A stretch of DNA of 64,000 nucleotides from Paraburkholderia podalyriae (GCF_014397785.1 NZ_VZQQ01000014.1:62001-126000), one strand, 5' to 3'. Counted from the first letter of the stretch, positions 9,087 to 18,440 are shown. Numbers and translations: made by a program. Notes: a model not told the origin generated them from the letters alone.

Positions 9087-10780
9087 CACGCGTCCTCCCG
9101 ATGCACGAGCAAGCCCGACGCGCATTCGCGTCCGTCGAGCCGGTACGCGAACTGCACGCGCCGGCGCGCGGCATCATAGGCGAGCGTGAGCTCGAGCACC
9201 GCACCGGGCGACACCGGCGCCATGAACTTCAGGCGGTCGACCGATGCCACCTCTCGCACCCGCGGCCAATGCCCGGCCGCGAGCCGCGCTGCCCAGTCGA
9301 TCTGCACGACGCCCGGCAGAATCGGCAGACCCGGAAAGTGGCCGGCGAAATGCTGGAGTGACTGCGGCACGCGCAGCACGTAGTGCAGCGTGTCGTCGAC
9401 GCTCGTTTCGGCGAGCACTTCCATGCCTTCCGCGCGCGGCGCGAACGCGGCCGCAACCGCGCTCGCGGGCAGCTTGCCGCGCGCGTCGAATGGCAGGCTC
9501 ACGCGAAAACGCCAGTGACGCGGCAGCACGACCGCATCGAAGTAATCGGCCAGATGCCGGCGCAGCGTTTTTGCGAGCGCGACGCGGCCTTCGTCGCGCA
9601 ACGCAGCGCCGCCCGCTTCGGTCAGCGCGACCACCGCGCCGACCCGTTCGCGCGACACGCCTTCGAGCGGCACCAGCGCCGCCTGCGCGACATACCGATG
9701 CAGCGCGAGACGCGCCTCCAGCTCGGGCAGCGACACGCGCTTGCCGCCGAGCTTCAGCACGCGGTCGAGGCGTCCTTGCAAACGGAAGCGCCCGTCGGCA
9801 TCGAACGCGATGCGGTCGCCCGTGCGATGCCAGCCGTCGTGATCGAGATGCGGCGAGCGAACGCGCAGCGCGCCGTCGTCGTCGCGCTGCACCTCGGCGC
9901 CGGCGACCGGCTGCCACGCGTCGCCCAGATCCTGACGCCGCCACGCGATCCCGCCGGTTTCCGTGCTGCCGTAGATTTCGAGCGGCGCGGCGTGGTGGAG
10001 CGCCGCATAGGCCTGCGCCGCGTCGGCCGCGAGCGGACCACCCGACGAAAAGAACGCGCGTGGCGCGGGCGCGAGCGCGGCGAAGCCCGGCGACGCGGGC
10101 CAGCGCGATAGTTGCGCGGGCGTCGACACGATCGCCGTCGCGCCGCATTGCGCGATGCGCGCCTGCAGCTGTAGCGGCTCTATGCCGATCGCGCGATCGA
10201 ACGCACGGCCGGCCGCGAGCGGCCACAGCACGCGAAACAGCAGACCGTAGATGTGATGATGCGGCACGCTGGCAAGCATCGTTGCGTCGCCGAGCAACGC
10301 GCCCCACTGCTGTTCCAGCGTGTGGACTTCAGCGTTGAATTGCGCGAGCGTCTTGCGGATCGGCTTCGGCATGCCGCTGCTGCCCGACGTGTAGAGCGTG
10401 AGCGGCGCGTGGGGGTCGATCGGGTGCGCGATGTGGGCTGCGGCACGCGTCGCTGGGACGAACGCCGGCAGATCCGCATCCGTCAGCAGGAAGTCGTACG
10501 CGTCGGCGAGATCGGCGAGATAACCCGGCGTTGCATTGGCCGGAATCACCGGCTCCTTGCCGCATGCGAACAGCGCGAACAATGCGCAGGCGAACTCGAA
10601 CGGATCGTCGATACAGAGCGCGCAGCGCGGCGCGTCGTGGGTTCGCACGAGCTCGATCAAGGCCGCGACGCGCGCGCGAAACGCCGCGCGATCGAGCAGC
10701 ACGGCGCCATCGCGGCACACCGGCGCGCCGGGCGCGGTCAGTGCGGCGTCGGCCGACAACAGGTCATGCAACGCGATCAT
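9086..10780 (-). CDS. apeH: Fused acyl-ACP/CoA ligase and hotdog dehydratase (ApeH-ApeI)
   Basis: 564 residues. The first ~430 form an adenylate-forming ligase: nucleotide loop LYTSGSSGMPKP at about 129-140, YGSTETGG, and a RTGDRI hinge region. This would activate the aryl acid from the ammonia-lyase and load it on an ACP. The last ~130 residues form a FabZ/FabA-like hotdog domain with HFAGHFPGLPILPG, equivalent to the separate ApeI dehydratase of other clusters. The fusion is continuous with no stop or frame change. The start overlaps the upstream membrane protein gene as ATGA. Confidence 0.88.
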   Translation of the reverse strand: MIALHDLLSADAALTAPGAPVCRDGAVLLDRAAFRARVAALIELVRTHDAPRCALCIDDPFEFACALFALFACGKEPVIPANATPGYLADLADAYDFLLTDADLPAFVPATRAAAHIAHPIDPHAPLTLYTSGSSGMPKPIRKTLAQFNAEVHTLEQQWGALLGDATMLASVPHHHIYGLLFRVLWPLAAGRAFDRAIGIEPLQLQARIAQCGATAIVSTPAQLSRWPASPGFAALAPAPRAFFSSGGPLAADAAQAYAALHHAAPLEIYGSTETGGIAWRRQDLGDAWQPVAGAEVQRDDDGALRVRSPHLDHDGWHRTGDRIAFDADGRFRLQGRLDRVLKLGGKRVSLPELEARLALHRYVAQAALVPLEGVSRERVGAVVALTEAGGAALRDEGRVALAKTLRRHLADYFDAVVLPRHWRFRVSLPFDARGKLPASAVAAAFAPRAEGMEVLAETSVDDTLHYVLRVPQSLQHFAGHFPGLPILPGVVQIDWAARLAAGHWPRVREVASVDRLKFMAPVSPGAVLELTLAYDAARRRVQFAYRLDGRECASGLLVHREDA

Positions 10781-11445
10781 GGCGCCTCCGAATCCGCCCG
10801 CGCGGCACGCGGCAGCACCAAAAGTCGCCGCCAGACGTATTCGCCGGCCAGCAACGCGCCGATCAGCCCATACGCGATCGCGCCGTTGTACAGCGACCAA
10901 CTCGCGCGACTCCAATCGAGCGCGGTAAAGGCTGAAAACATGCCGTTCAGCACGAAGAACACGCACCAGACCTGCGTCACGCGCCGCGTATAGCGCACCG
11001 CGCCCGGCGGCAGTTCAGGGCTGCCGAGGCGCGCGAATTTTTCGATCATGGACTGCCCGCGTACGAGCGTCGCGCCGAAAGCGATCAGCAAGCCGAGATT
11101 GACGAGCGATGGATAGAAGCGCAGCAGCAGCTCGCTGTCGGTGACGACGATCGCCGCCGACGCGCAACTCAGCATCGCCACCACGCCCCAGTCGAGCGTG
11201 GAGAGCTGCCGCAGTGACATCGCGACCGGACCGCCGCCGGCCCAGCGCTGCAGCCACAACGTCACGAGCAGCATGCCGCCGACGAGACGCGGCGCGTCCC
11301 AGCGCCATGCGCATAAAATCAACGCGGGGTAAGCGAGTTTCAGCAGCACCTGCAAGACGGTCCTGCTCCAGTGAGGCCGGGCGCCGTATTCGCTTGCGGC
11401 CGGACGTGGCTCCGACATCTGCGTGCGCGGGTGCGCGGCCGGCAT
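10777..11445 (-). CDS. Integral membrane protein of the aryl polyene cluster (COG4648-like)
   Basis: 222 residues with about six hydrophobic segments, for example LAYPALILCAW, a long stretch near residues 85-120, and VWCVFFVLNGMFSAF. Proteins of this type occupy the same place in other APE clusters, between the ACPs and the ligase. I know of no firm biochemical role. The ATG at 11445 overlaps the ACP stop codon (TGATG); an internal ATG at 11418 is less likely because it would break the coupling. Confidence 0.75.
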   Translation of the reverse strand: MPAAHPRTQMSEPRPAASEYGARPHWSRTVLQVLLKLAYPALILCAWRWDAPRLVGGMLLVTLWLQRWAGGGPVAMSLRQLSTLDWGVVAMLSCASAAIVVTDSELLLRFYPSLVNLGLLIAFGATLVRGQSMIEKFARLGSPELPPGAVRYTRRVTQVWCVFFVLNGMFSAFTALDWSRASWSLYNGAIAYGLIGALLAGEYVWRRLLVLPRAARADSEAP

Positions 11446-11696
11446 CAGCCTTGCGCCGCGAGCAGCGATTCGACCGCGCCGATCACGTCGCCGACCGTGC
11501 GCACGGACTTGAATTCCTCCGGCTTGATGCGGCGGCCGGTCATTTCCTGCAGCTTGATCGCGAGATCGACCGCATCGATGCTGTCGAGATCGAGGTCTTC
11601 GAACAGGTGAGCGTCGGGCGTCACGCGCTGCGGCTCGATCGCGAAGTTCTCCAGGAAGATCGCGCGGATGCGCTCAAGAATCTCAGTCTCGGACAC
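11445..11696 (-). CDS. apeF: Acyl carrier protein (ApeF-like)
   Basis: 83 residues, an acidic four-helix carrier protein. Ser39 in the DLDSID motif is the site for the 4'-phosphopantetheine arm. It is one of two carrier proteins encoded side by side and would carry the growing polyene or the starter acid. Only two bases separate it from the upstream ACP gene. Which of the two carries the starter cannot be read from sequence. Confidence 0.9.
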   Translation of the reverse strand: MSETEILERIRAIFLENFAIEPQRVTPDAHLFEDLDLDSIDAVDLAIKLQEMTGRRIKPEEFKSVRTVGDVIGAVESLLAAQG

Positions 11697-11698
11697 GG

Positions 11699-11998
11699 TT
11701 AATCCCCCTTCCTTGCGGTTTCGTTCGCAGCGTGCGCCGCTTCGCGCTGACTCGCGACCAACGCCGCGAGCGTGTTGATCGAACGAAAGTGCTCGCGCGT
11801 GCGTTCGTCGTTCGCCGCGATGGTCAGTTGGTATTGTTTGCGCAGCACGATGCCGATCTCGAGCGCGTCGATCGAATCGAGACCGATGCCGTCGGAACCG
11901 AACAACGGGGCGTCGTCGTCGATATCGGTGGGGCTCAGGTCTTCGAGATCGAGGGCTTCGATCAGAAGCAGTTTAATTTCCAGTTTTAAAGAATCCAT
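11699..11998 (-). CDS. apeE: Acyl carrier protein (ApeE-like)
   Basis: 99 residues, with Ser42 in a GLDSID phosphopantetheine motif. It is the second ACP of the cluster and has a longer Ala-rich C-terminal tail than the neighbouring one. Its first 26 bp overlap the 3' end of the acyltransferase gene. The names ApeE and ApeF follow the order seen in described APE clusters. Confidence 0.9.
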   Translation of the reverse strand: MDSLKLEIKLLLIEALDLEDLSPTDIDDDAPLFGSDGIGLDSIDALEIGIVLRKQYQLTIAANDERTREHFRSINTLAALVASQREAAHAANETARKGD

Positions 11999-12767
11999 AA
12001 TCGAACAGGTGCTGGGTAATGTGGGCTTCTACGGCATTCGTCACGCTGCGCGCCGCGATGGCCGCGGTGGTGTCGTTCGCGGCCAGCTCGTCGATGCCGA
12101 GCGGCGCGAGCACGTTCACGCGCATCCGGAAAGCGCGCGCCGGCACGTCGTACCAGCGCATCTGCCGCGTGAACGCGGGCGGATCGCAATCCATCAACAC
12201 CGGCACGATCGGCGCACCGGCCTTCAGCGCCATGTGCGCGAAACCGCGCGAAAACGCGTGCAGCCGGTTCGGCGCGGGGCTGCGCGTGCCTTCCGGAAAA
12301 ATGATCATCGTATAGCCGGCCGCGAGCTGCTTCGCGCCCGCCTCGACGAGCGCGATCGCATCCGCGTTGCTCACGTATTCGGCCGCGCGCACGATGCCCC
12401 AGAAACACGGGTTGCGCCAGTGCGCATGCTTGACGACGCAGCACGCGCGCGGCGTCAGCGACAGCAGGACCATCACGTCGAGGTACGTCGGGTGATTCGC
12501 GACGACGATCGCCGGTGCGTCCGCGCGCAACGCCCGGGCACCGGACACTTCGAGCTCCATCACGCCGAGAGCGCGCAGCACCGCGACGAGCGCGCGGAAA
12601 AACCGGTGGATCACCACGGTCACCGCGCGCTGCCGCGACGCGCGATGCGGCCACAGCCACCCGAGCGGAAACACGAGCAGCGAAAACAGCACGCCGCACA
12701 CGCCGAACCCGACGAAGGCGAGACCGGTCGCGCAAAAACGCCACGCGTAATCAAGTCGCGCCGCCAT
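11973..12767 (-). CDS. 1-acyl-glycerol-3-phosphate acyltransferase-like protein
   Basis: 264 residues, lysophospholipid acyltransferase (PlsC) family. The catalytic motif HX4D is seen as H92-D97 in NHPTYLD, and FPEGTRS follows near residue 157. An N-terminal hydrophobic stretch (residues 11-38) should anchor it in the inner membrane. It likely acylates the lipid anchor of the pigment. The ATG at 12767 was chosen because a good GGAGGTGG site precedes it; it overlaps the chain-length-factor gene by 17 bp. Confidence 0.85.
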   Translation of the reverse strand: MAARLDYAWRFCATGLAFVGFGVCGVLFSLLVFPLGWLWPHRASRQRAVTVVIHRFFRALVAVLRALGVMELEVSGARALRADAPAIVVANHPTYLDVMVLLSLTPRACCVVKHAHWRNPCFWGIVRAAEYVSNADAIALVEAGAKQLAAGYTMIIFPEGTRSPAPNRLHAFSRGFAHMALKAGAPIVPVLMDCDPPAFTRQMRWYDVPARAFRMRVNVLAPLGIDELAANDTTAAIAARSVTNAVEAHITQHLFDYGFFKTGN

Positions 12768-13476
12768 CCCACCTCCAGTGCCACAACGCGCCAGCGCGCT
12801 GCCAGCGCGCGGGCTGGCCGGTTTCGAGGCAGTGCAGCAGCGCCTGGCTCTGGGTCGGAAAACTGGTGGCGTCGCTCGACGCGGTCCGCGGCTCGCCGCG
12901 TTGCTCGGGCGCATCCTCGTCAACGCGGCTCAACGCGCAAACAAGATGCCCGGACGACGCCTCCTTGTCGAGCAACACTGCGATCGCACCGCCGTGCACT
13001 TCGTCTTCGATCGTGCCGTACGCGAGATCGGCCGGTTCGTCGGCATACACGAGCAGCACCGGCGCATCCGGTCGTGTCGCGTATTGCGCGTACGCTTCGA
13101 GCAGCGCATAGCCGAGCGTTTGCGCACCGGCCGATACCGCACTCGCGGCCGAGCGGTCGCCGCGCGCAATTCCGAACACGCCGGTCATCGCGTTCAGCAC
13201 CGACAGGCTGAAGGCGGTCGGCGACACCGGCTCGCCCGCGCTGATGCTGCGCAGGATGTCGGTGGTACGCCGCAATTCCCCGTGCCGCGATGCGAACACC
13301 ACCCGCGCGGGTTCCAGCGCGACACAGTCGTGCGCGACCTTGAGCGCTACCTTGGACAGCGTGCTGAGACGCCGCCGCACGATCGGCTCGATGAAGCCGA
13401 TATCGGGTGCGGCAGCTGAGGTAGCCGGCCAGCTAGACCAGCGTCCGACCGGAATGGTCCAGTGCAGATCGGGCAT
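12751..13476 (-). CDS. apeC: Beta-ketoacyl synthase chain length factor (ApeC-like), first gene of the operon
   Basis: 241 residues, a short ketosynthase-like protein (N-terminal ketosynthase domain only). At the nucleophile position it reads VSAGAQT around residues 114-120, with no Cys, so it cannot condense by itself. In APE systems such subunits pair with the ApeO ketosynthase and tune chain length. It is the most upstream gene visible in the leftward operon. The ribosome-binding site before 13476 is weak. Confidence 0.85.
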   Translation of the reverse strand: MPDLHWTIPVGRWSSWPATSAAAPDIGFIEPIVRRRLSTLSKVALKVAHDCVALEPARVVFASRHGELRRTTDILRSISAGEPVSPTAFSLSVLNAMTGVFGIARGDRSAASAVSAGAQTLGYALLEAYAQYATRPDAPVLLVYADEPADLAYGTIEDEVHGGAIAVLLDKEASSGHLVCALSRVDEDAPEQRGEPRTASSDATSFPTQSQALLHCLETGQPARWQRAGALWHWRWDGGAT

Positions 13477-13910
13477 ATTGGTGTTCGCGCGTGGAAACTG
13501 GGAAGCGGGGGAAGCGGCTCGGGCGCCTGACGGAATACACAGCCGTCACAGCGAGCGGCGCCGCGCGGATCGCGAGGTTCCAGCCGGGATCGACCAGGCT
13601 TCCTTTGCGGAAATGCAGCGTGACCGGCGATCAAGCCCGATTATTCAGGCGCCCCTGACAATCGGTGTGTGAATGGCGGCTCGGGCTCCTTTGGTGGCCG
13701 AAATAGTACTGGATATTTTGAATCAGATTGGCCAGAAAAGACGTATCCATCTGTATCCGCGCCTGCCCGACAACGCACCGTCAAGCGGTTCAGCGTCAGC
13801 AATCACGCGGCATCGCGCGCGCAATATCGGCGAAACAAGCTTTCATTCTGCTTTCCTGGCAACTGTTACAGGACGGTGCAACCGACGCCGCGTCGTCCGC
13901 GCAACAGTCG
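13477..13910. other. Intergenic region upstream of the APE operon
   Basis: No convincing gene. This stretch must hold the promoter for the leftward aryl polyene operon, but I could not find a clear -35/-10 pair. Open frames crossing it are continuations of neighbouring frames with no recognisable protein. Confidence 0.6.
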
Positions 13911-13940
13911 TGGCAACGATGCGGCCGCGCCTGTTATACT
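13911..13940 (+). promoter_or_regulatory. Probable sigma-70 promoter for the Mn-riboswitch transcript
   Basis: A -10-like TATACT lies at 13935-13940, with a weak -35-like TGGCAA at 13911-13916 (18-bp spacing). It ends about 10 bases before the riboswitch begins, the spacing expected for a leader promoter. Confidence 0.5.
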
Positions 13941-13947
13941 CCGCCCC

Positions 13948-14095
13948 TCATTGGGGAGTAGCCGCCCCGCGGCACGTCCGCACCGCTTCGCCGGTGCGTC
14001 GCACGTGTGGCTCGCGGGGGCGCCTGTCAACAGACTTGGCCATCACGGCCATGGCAGTCGCAGCCTCTGGCCTGGCGAGACCGATGATCCACACG
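13948..14095 (+). ncRNA. yybP-ykoY-type manganese riboswitch
   Basis: The leader shows the conserved pieces of this RNA in order: TTGGGGAGTAGCC at the 5' side (13951 on), GTCAACAGACTTGG in the middle (about 14026-14039), GGCCATGGC, and a closing CCTGGCGAGACC near 14071-14082. It precedes a GDT1/UPF0016 transporter gene, the usual partner. The RNA is expected to bind Mn2+ and raise exporter expression. The exact ends are approximate. Confidence 0.82.
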
Positions 14096-14164
14096 CGCCG
14101 CAACAGGGCCCGGCGTGTCGTGGGTCATCGCTCGTTCATCTTCGGCCCGAGGAATCCATTCAAC

Positions 14165-14737
14165 ATGAATCAAGCTTTTCTCATTTCGACCGGTGCGGTC
14201 GCGCTCGCCGAGATCGGCGACAAGACGCAACTGCTGTCGCTCGTGCTGGCCGCCCGCTATCGCAAGCCCGTGCCGATCATTCTCGGCGTGCTCGCGGCGA
14301 CGCTGATCAATCACGCGGGCGCCGGCGCGCTCGGCGCGTGGCTCGGCTCGATGCTGACGCCGACCACCATGCGCTGGGCGCTGGCGGCGTCGTTCGTTGG
14401 CATGGGGCTGTGGATTCTCGTGCCCGACAAGCTCGACGACGAGGAAGCCAACACGAACCGCACGCACTTCGGCGTGTTCGGCGCGACGGTCGTCACGTTC
14501 TTCCTCGCGGAGATGGGCGACAAGACGCAGATTGCGACGGTCGCCCTCGCCGCGCGCTTTCACGACTTCTTCGGTGTGGTGGCGGGCACGACGCTGGGCA
14601 TGATGATCGCGAACGTGCCGGCGATCCTGCTTGGCGACCGCTTCGCGCATCGTCTGCCAACCAGGCTCGTGCACGGCATCGCCGCGGTGATGTTCGTCGT
14701 GCTGGGCGCGTTGGGGTTGTTCGGGGTCGGGGTCTGA
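14165..14737 (+). CDS. GDT1/TMEM165/UPF0016 family manganese exporter (MneA-like)
   Basis: 190-residue inner-membrane protein with about six helices in two homologous halves. Each half carries the signature acidic motif, EIGDKTQ near residue 15 and EMGDKTQ near residue 117, which together form the cation site. Bacterial members export Mn2+. The start at 14165 puts the first signature in its usual place; longer in-frame extensions run through the riboswitch. The upstream riboswitch supports manganese control. It converges with the lipoprotein gene, the two stop codons being adjacent. Confidence 0.88.
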   Translation: MNQAFLISTGAVALAEIGDKTQLLSLVLAARYRKPVPIILGVLAATLINHAGAGALGAWLGSMLTPTTMRWALAASFVGMGLWILVPDKLDDEEANTNRTHFGVFGATVVTFFLAEMGDKTQIATVALAARFHDFFGVVAGTTLGMMIANVPAILLGDRFAHRLPTRLVHGIAAVMFVVLGALGLFGVGV

Positions 14738-15412
14738 CTACTGCGTGGCTTTCGGCGCCGACGCCGCCGGCAGCGACACTTCGTTCGCGTCCGCACCAGC
14801 GCCCCCGCCGAGCGGAATCTTCACCGTATGCACGGCGCCGTTGGCAAGCGGGAAATCGGCGAGCGCACTACGTGCCAGATAAGGCATCGCCCGCACCAGC
14901 GACGACTCCTCGCCAAAATTGCGCGCCGTCACGTTGTAGACCTCCCGGCCGCTCGCGCGCTCGGTGATCCGGATGCCGAGCAGGTGCGTAAACACCGGAT
15001 AGCTCTGGTTCACATAGGTCGCCGGAAAAGGCCCCCACGGTCCCCACGGATCGAACGGCCGGCCCCAGTACGGACCGGGCCACGGGTCGTAGTAGACCGG
15101 CTGCGCGACCGTCACGATGTCCGAGCGGATGCCATAGGCCAGTTCGACCAGATAGCGCGCGTCGTCGCGAGCGACTTCGCGAAACGCGTGCACGGCGAGC
15201 TCGTTCGCGACGATCCGCTCGTACGCGCCCAGTTCGAGGTTGTTCTTCTGATCCTTTTGCCGCGTGAACGCATAAGTGCGCGTCGCGTCGCTGCCGCTCC
15301 AGTCCGAGAACGCCGTGACCTGCGTCGTCACGTAGGTCGTGCAGCCGCACAGCAGCGCCGTCAGCGCGACGAACAGCAGCGCGACGCGGCGGGTCCATCG
15401 ATCGATATTCAT
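14738..15412 (-). CDS. DUF4136-type lipoprotein
   Basis: 224 residues. An N-terminal basic-hydrophobic signal ends in a lipobox with Cys24 (LLCGC), so the mature protein should be lipid-anchored, probably in the outer membrane. The middle holds a Pro/Trp/Gly-rich stretch (WPGPYWGRPFDPWG). The opening strand (DWSGSDATRTYAF) fits DUF4136 lipoproteins. Function is unknown. It is transcribed toward the transporter gene, with no operon partner. Confidence 0.7.
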   Translation of the reverse strand: MNIDRWTRRVALLFVALTALLCGCTTYVTTQVTAFSDWSGSDATRTYAFTRQKDQKNNLELGAYERIVANELAVHAFREVARDDARYLVELAYGIRSDIVTVAQPVYYDPWPGPYWGRPFDPWGPWGPFPATYVNQSYPVFTHLLGIRITERASGREVYNVTARNFGEESSLVRAMPYLARSALADFPLANGAVHTVKIPLGGGAGADANEVSLPAASAPKATQ

Positions 15413-15714
15413 GGTCTGCCTCGTGATGCCTGTGGGTTACATCAGTTCTGCTTCAGTTAAAACCCTGATTCTGGCGCGATTATTCCGTCGCGCGATGCGC
15501 TGGCCGACTGACGATGCCGGCCCCCACCACGCGCGGCGCCAGATAATACGCTGACCGCGCCAGCCGGTAAAAGGTTCGTCCCCTGCCCGGCGCGGAAAGT
15601 CGGCCCGCCTTCCCCGCCGCACGATTGCCCGAGGCTTTGTACAATGAGTCGACCCAACCCGGCTCGCGCGCCGTTTGCGCGCCCGACCGCTCGAGTACAC
15701 CACCAAAGAACGCC
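15413..15714. other. Intergenic region between divergent lipoprotein and pepN genes
   Basis: About 300 bp holding the divergent promoters and 5' ends of both genes. No other gene or clear regulatory motif is seen. Confidence 0.5.
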
Positions 15715-18411
15715 ATGGCCGATACCGCAACGCCCAATCTGATCCGCCGCGCCGATTATGCGCCGCCCGCCTTCCTGATCGACACCGTCGCGCTGGAATT
15801 CGATCTGGTCCCCGAACGCACGGTCGTCAGGAATACGATGCGGGTGCGCCGCAACCCGGATGCGTCACACGCCGCGCATCTCGAACTGATGGGCGAGCAG
15901 CTTGAGTTCGTCAGCGCCGGCATCGACGGCAAGCCGTTCCCGAACGCGCATCCGCACGAGCACGGACTGCTGCTCGACAATGTGCCGGACTGCTTCGAGC
16001 TGACGCTCACGAGCATCTGCAATCCCGTGGAAAACACCACGCTGTCGGGCCTGTATGTATCGAGCGGCAACTTCTTCACGCAGTGCGAGGCCGAGGGTTT
16101 TCGCCGCATCACGTACTTCCTCGACCGCCCCGACGTGATGGCGAGCTTCACGGTCACGCTGCGCGCAAGCAAGGCCGACTATCCGGTGCTGCTGTCGAAC
16201 GGCAATCTGCTCGAACAAGGCGAGTTGCCCGGCGGCCGCCATTTCGCGCGCTGGGAAGATCCGTTCAGGAAGCCGAGCTATCTGTTCGCGCTCGTCGCGG
16301 GCAAGCTCGTCGCGCTCGAAGAACGCGTGAAGACCGGCTCGGGCAAGGAGAAGCTGCTGCAGGTATGGGTCGAGCCGCACGACCTCGACAAGACCCGTCA
16401 CGCGATGGATTCGCTGACCCACTCGATCCGCTGGGACGAACAACGCTTCGGGCTCGAGCTCGATCTGGACCGCTTCATGATCGTCGCGGTCAGCGACTTC
16501 AACATGGGCGCAATGGAGAACAAGGGGCTCAACATCTTCAACACGAAGTACGTGCTCGCGAACCCCGAAACGGCCACCGACACCGACTTCTCGAACATCG
16601 AGGCGGTGGTCGGCCACGAGTACTTCCACAACTGGACCGGCAACCGCGTGACCTGCCGCGACTGGTTCCAGCTGAGCCTGAAGGAAGGTCTGACGGTGTT
16701 CCGCGACCAGGAGTTTTCGGCCGACATGGCCGGAGGCGCCGCCGACGAAGCCGCACGCGCGACGAAGCGCATCGAGGACGTGCGCGTGCTGCGCCAGATG
16801 CAGTTCGCCGAGGACGCGGGCCCGATGGCGCATCCGGTGCGCCCGGAGAGCTACGTCGAAATCAACAACTTCTACACGATGACCGTCTACGAAAAAGGCT
16901 CGGAAGTCGTGCGGATGTATCAGACGCTGTTCGGCCGCGACGGCTTTCGCAAGGGCATGGATCTGTACTTCAAGCGTCATGACGGCCAGGCCGTGACCTG
17001 CGACGACTTCCGTCACGCGCTCGCCGACGCGAATGGCCGCGACCTCGCGCAGTTCGAGCGCTGGTATAGCCAGGCCGGCACGCCGCGCGTGTCGGTTCGT
17101 ACGCGCTACGACGCCGCGCAGCAGCGCTACAGCGTGACGCTGCGCCAGGGCTACGGCGATGCCGCGCCAACCGCGCGCGAAACGCAGAAGGGCCCGCTGC
17201 TGATTCCGTTCGCGATCGGTCTGATCGGCAAGGACGGCCGCGACCTGCCGCTGCGGCTCGACGGCGACGCGAAGGCGTCGGAGTCGACCACGCGCGTGCT
17301 CGAATTCACGCAGACCGAGCAGACCTTCACGTTCGTCAACGTCGGACAGGAACCGTTGCCCTCGCTGCTGCGCAATTTCTCGGCACCGGTGATCGTCGAG
17401 TACGACTACACGGCTGAACAGCTCGCGTTCCTGCTCGCGCACGACAGCGATCCGTTCAACCGCTGGGAAGCCGGGCAGCGGCTCGCCACGCGCGAACTGC
17501 TCGCGCTCGCCGCGCGCGCGGCCATGGGCGCGGCGCTGCGGCTCGACGACTCGGTGGTCGCCGCATTCGCGCGCGTTTTGACCGACGAGACGCTGTCGCC
17601 GGCGTTCCGCGAGCTCGCGCTGATGCTGCCGTCCGAAGCGTATCTGGCTGAGCAGATGGCCGAATCGAATCCGGCCGCTGTGCACGCGGCACGGCAGTTC
17701 GTGCGCAAGCGCCTCGCGAATGCGCTGCGTGACGACTGGCTGAAGGTCTACGAGCAGCATCGCACGCCGGGCGCCTATGAAACGACGCCCGAGGCCGCCG
17801 GTCGTCGCGCGCTGAAGAATCTGGCGCTGTCGTATCTGACCGAACTCGACGACTCCGCGGACGCCGTCCGTCTCGCCGCCGCGCAATATGAAACCGCGAA
17901 CAACATGACCGACCGCGCGGCCGCGCTGTCGGCACTGCTCAACGCGGCCGCGCCGCAAGGCGGCAGCCCCGAGGCGCAGCACGCGCTCGACGACTTCTAT
18001 CGACGCTTCGAGAAGGAGCCGCTCGTCATCGACAAATGGTTCGCGTTGCAGGCCACCCAGCGCGGCGGCGCACGACATCCGGTGATCGATACGGTGCGCA
18101 AGCTGATGACGCATCCGGCCTTCAACCTGAAGAATCCGAATCGGGCGCGTTCGCTGATTTTCAGCTTCTGCGCGGCGAACCCTGCGCAGTTCCACGCGGC
18201 AGATGGCTCCGGCTACGCATTCTGGGCCGAGCAGGTGATCGCGCTCGACGCGCTCAATCCGCAGGTGGCCGCGCGCCTCGCGCGCTCGCTCGAACTGTGG
18301 CGACGCTTCACGCCGGCGCTGCGCGACAGCATGCGCGCGGCGCTCGAGAAAGTGGCCGCACAGGTCAAGTCGCGCGACGTGCGCGAGATCGTCGAGAAGG
18401 CGTTGGCGTGA
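15715..18411 (+). CDS. pepN: Aminopeptidase N (M1 family)
   Basis: 898 residues, close to the usual ~870-900. This zinc metallopeptidase removes N-terminal residues from peptides in the cytoplasm. The exopeptidase motif GAMEN is at about residue 265. The zinc site HEYFHNW begins at His301 (HExxH, second His 305), with the third ligand Glu324 in SLKEGLT. The start MADTATPN at 15715 was chosen because an in-frame upstream extension has no family similarity. A strong terminator follows the stop codon. Confidence 0.93.
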   Translation: MADTATPNLIRRADYAPPAFLIDTVALEFDLVPERTVVRNTMRVRRNPDASHAAHLELMGEQLEFVSAGIDGKPFPNAHPHEHGLLLDNVPDCFELTLTSICNPVENTTLSGLYVSSGNFFTQCEAEGFRRITYFLDRPDVMASFTVTLRASKADYPVLLSNGNLLEQGELPGGRHFARWEDPFRKPSYLFALVAGKLVALEERVKTGSGKEKLLQVWVEPHDLDKTRHAMDSLTHSIRWDEQRFGLELDLDRFMIVAVSDFNMGAMENKGLNIFNTKYVLANPETATDTDFSNIEAVVGHEYFHNWTGNRVTCRDWFQLSLKEGLTVFRDQEFSADMAGGAADEAARATKRIEDVRVLRQMQFAEDAGPMAHPVRPESYVEINNFYTMTVYEKGSEVVRMYQTLFGRDGFRKGMDLYFKRHDGQAVTCDDFRHALADANGRDLAQFERWYSQAGTPRVSVRTRYDAAQQRYSVTLRQGYGDAAPTARETQKGPLLIPFAIGLIGKDGRDLPLRLDGDAKASESTTRVLEFTQTEQTFTFVNVGQEPLPSLLRNFSAPVIVEYDYTAEQLAFLLAHDSDPFNRWEAGQRLATRELLALAARAAMGAALRLDDSVVAAFARVLTDETLSPAFRELALMLPSEAYLAEQMAESNPAAVHAARQFVRKRLANALRDDWLKVYEQHRTPGAYETTPEAAGRRALKNLALSYLTELDDSADAVRLAAAQYETANNMTDRAAALSALLNAAAPQGGSPEAQHALDDFYRRFEKEPLVIDKWFALQATQRGGARHPVIDTVRKLMTHPAFNLKNPNRARSLIFSFCAANPAQFHAADGSGYAFWAEQVIALDALNPQVAARLARSLELWRRFTPALRDSMRAALEKVAAQVKSRDVREIVEKALA

Positions 18412-18440
18412 TGCCTCGCTGAGTTCTTGAGTCGCATCGG

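Noticed and set aside
7335..9179. Plus-strand open frame (614 codons) opposite the glycosyltransferase-acyltransferase gene
   Set aside because: Antisense shadow of a gene with clear catalytic motifs.
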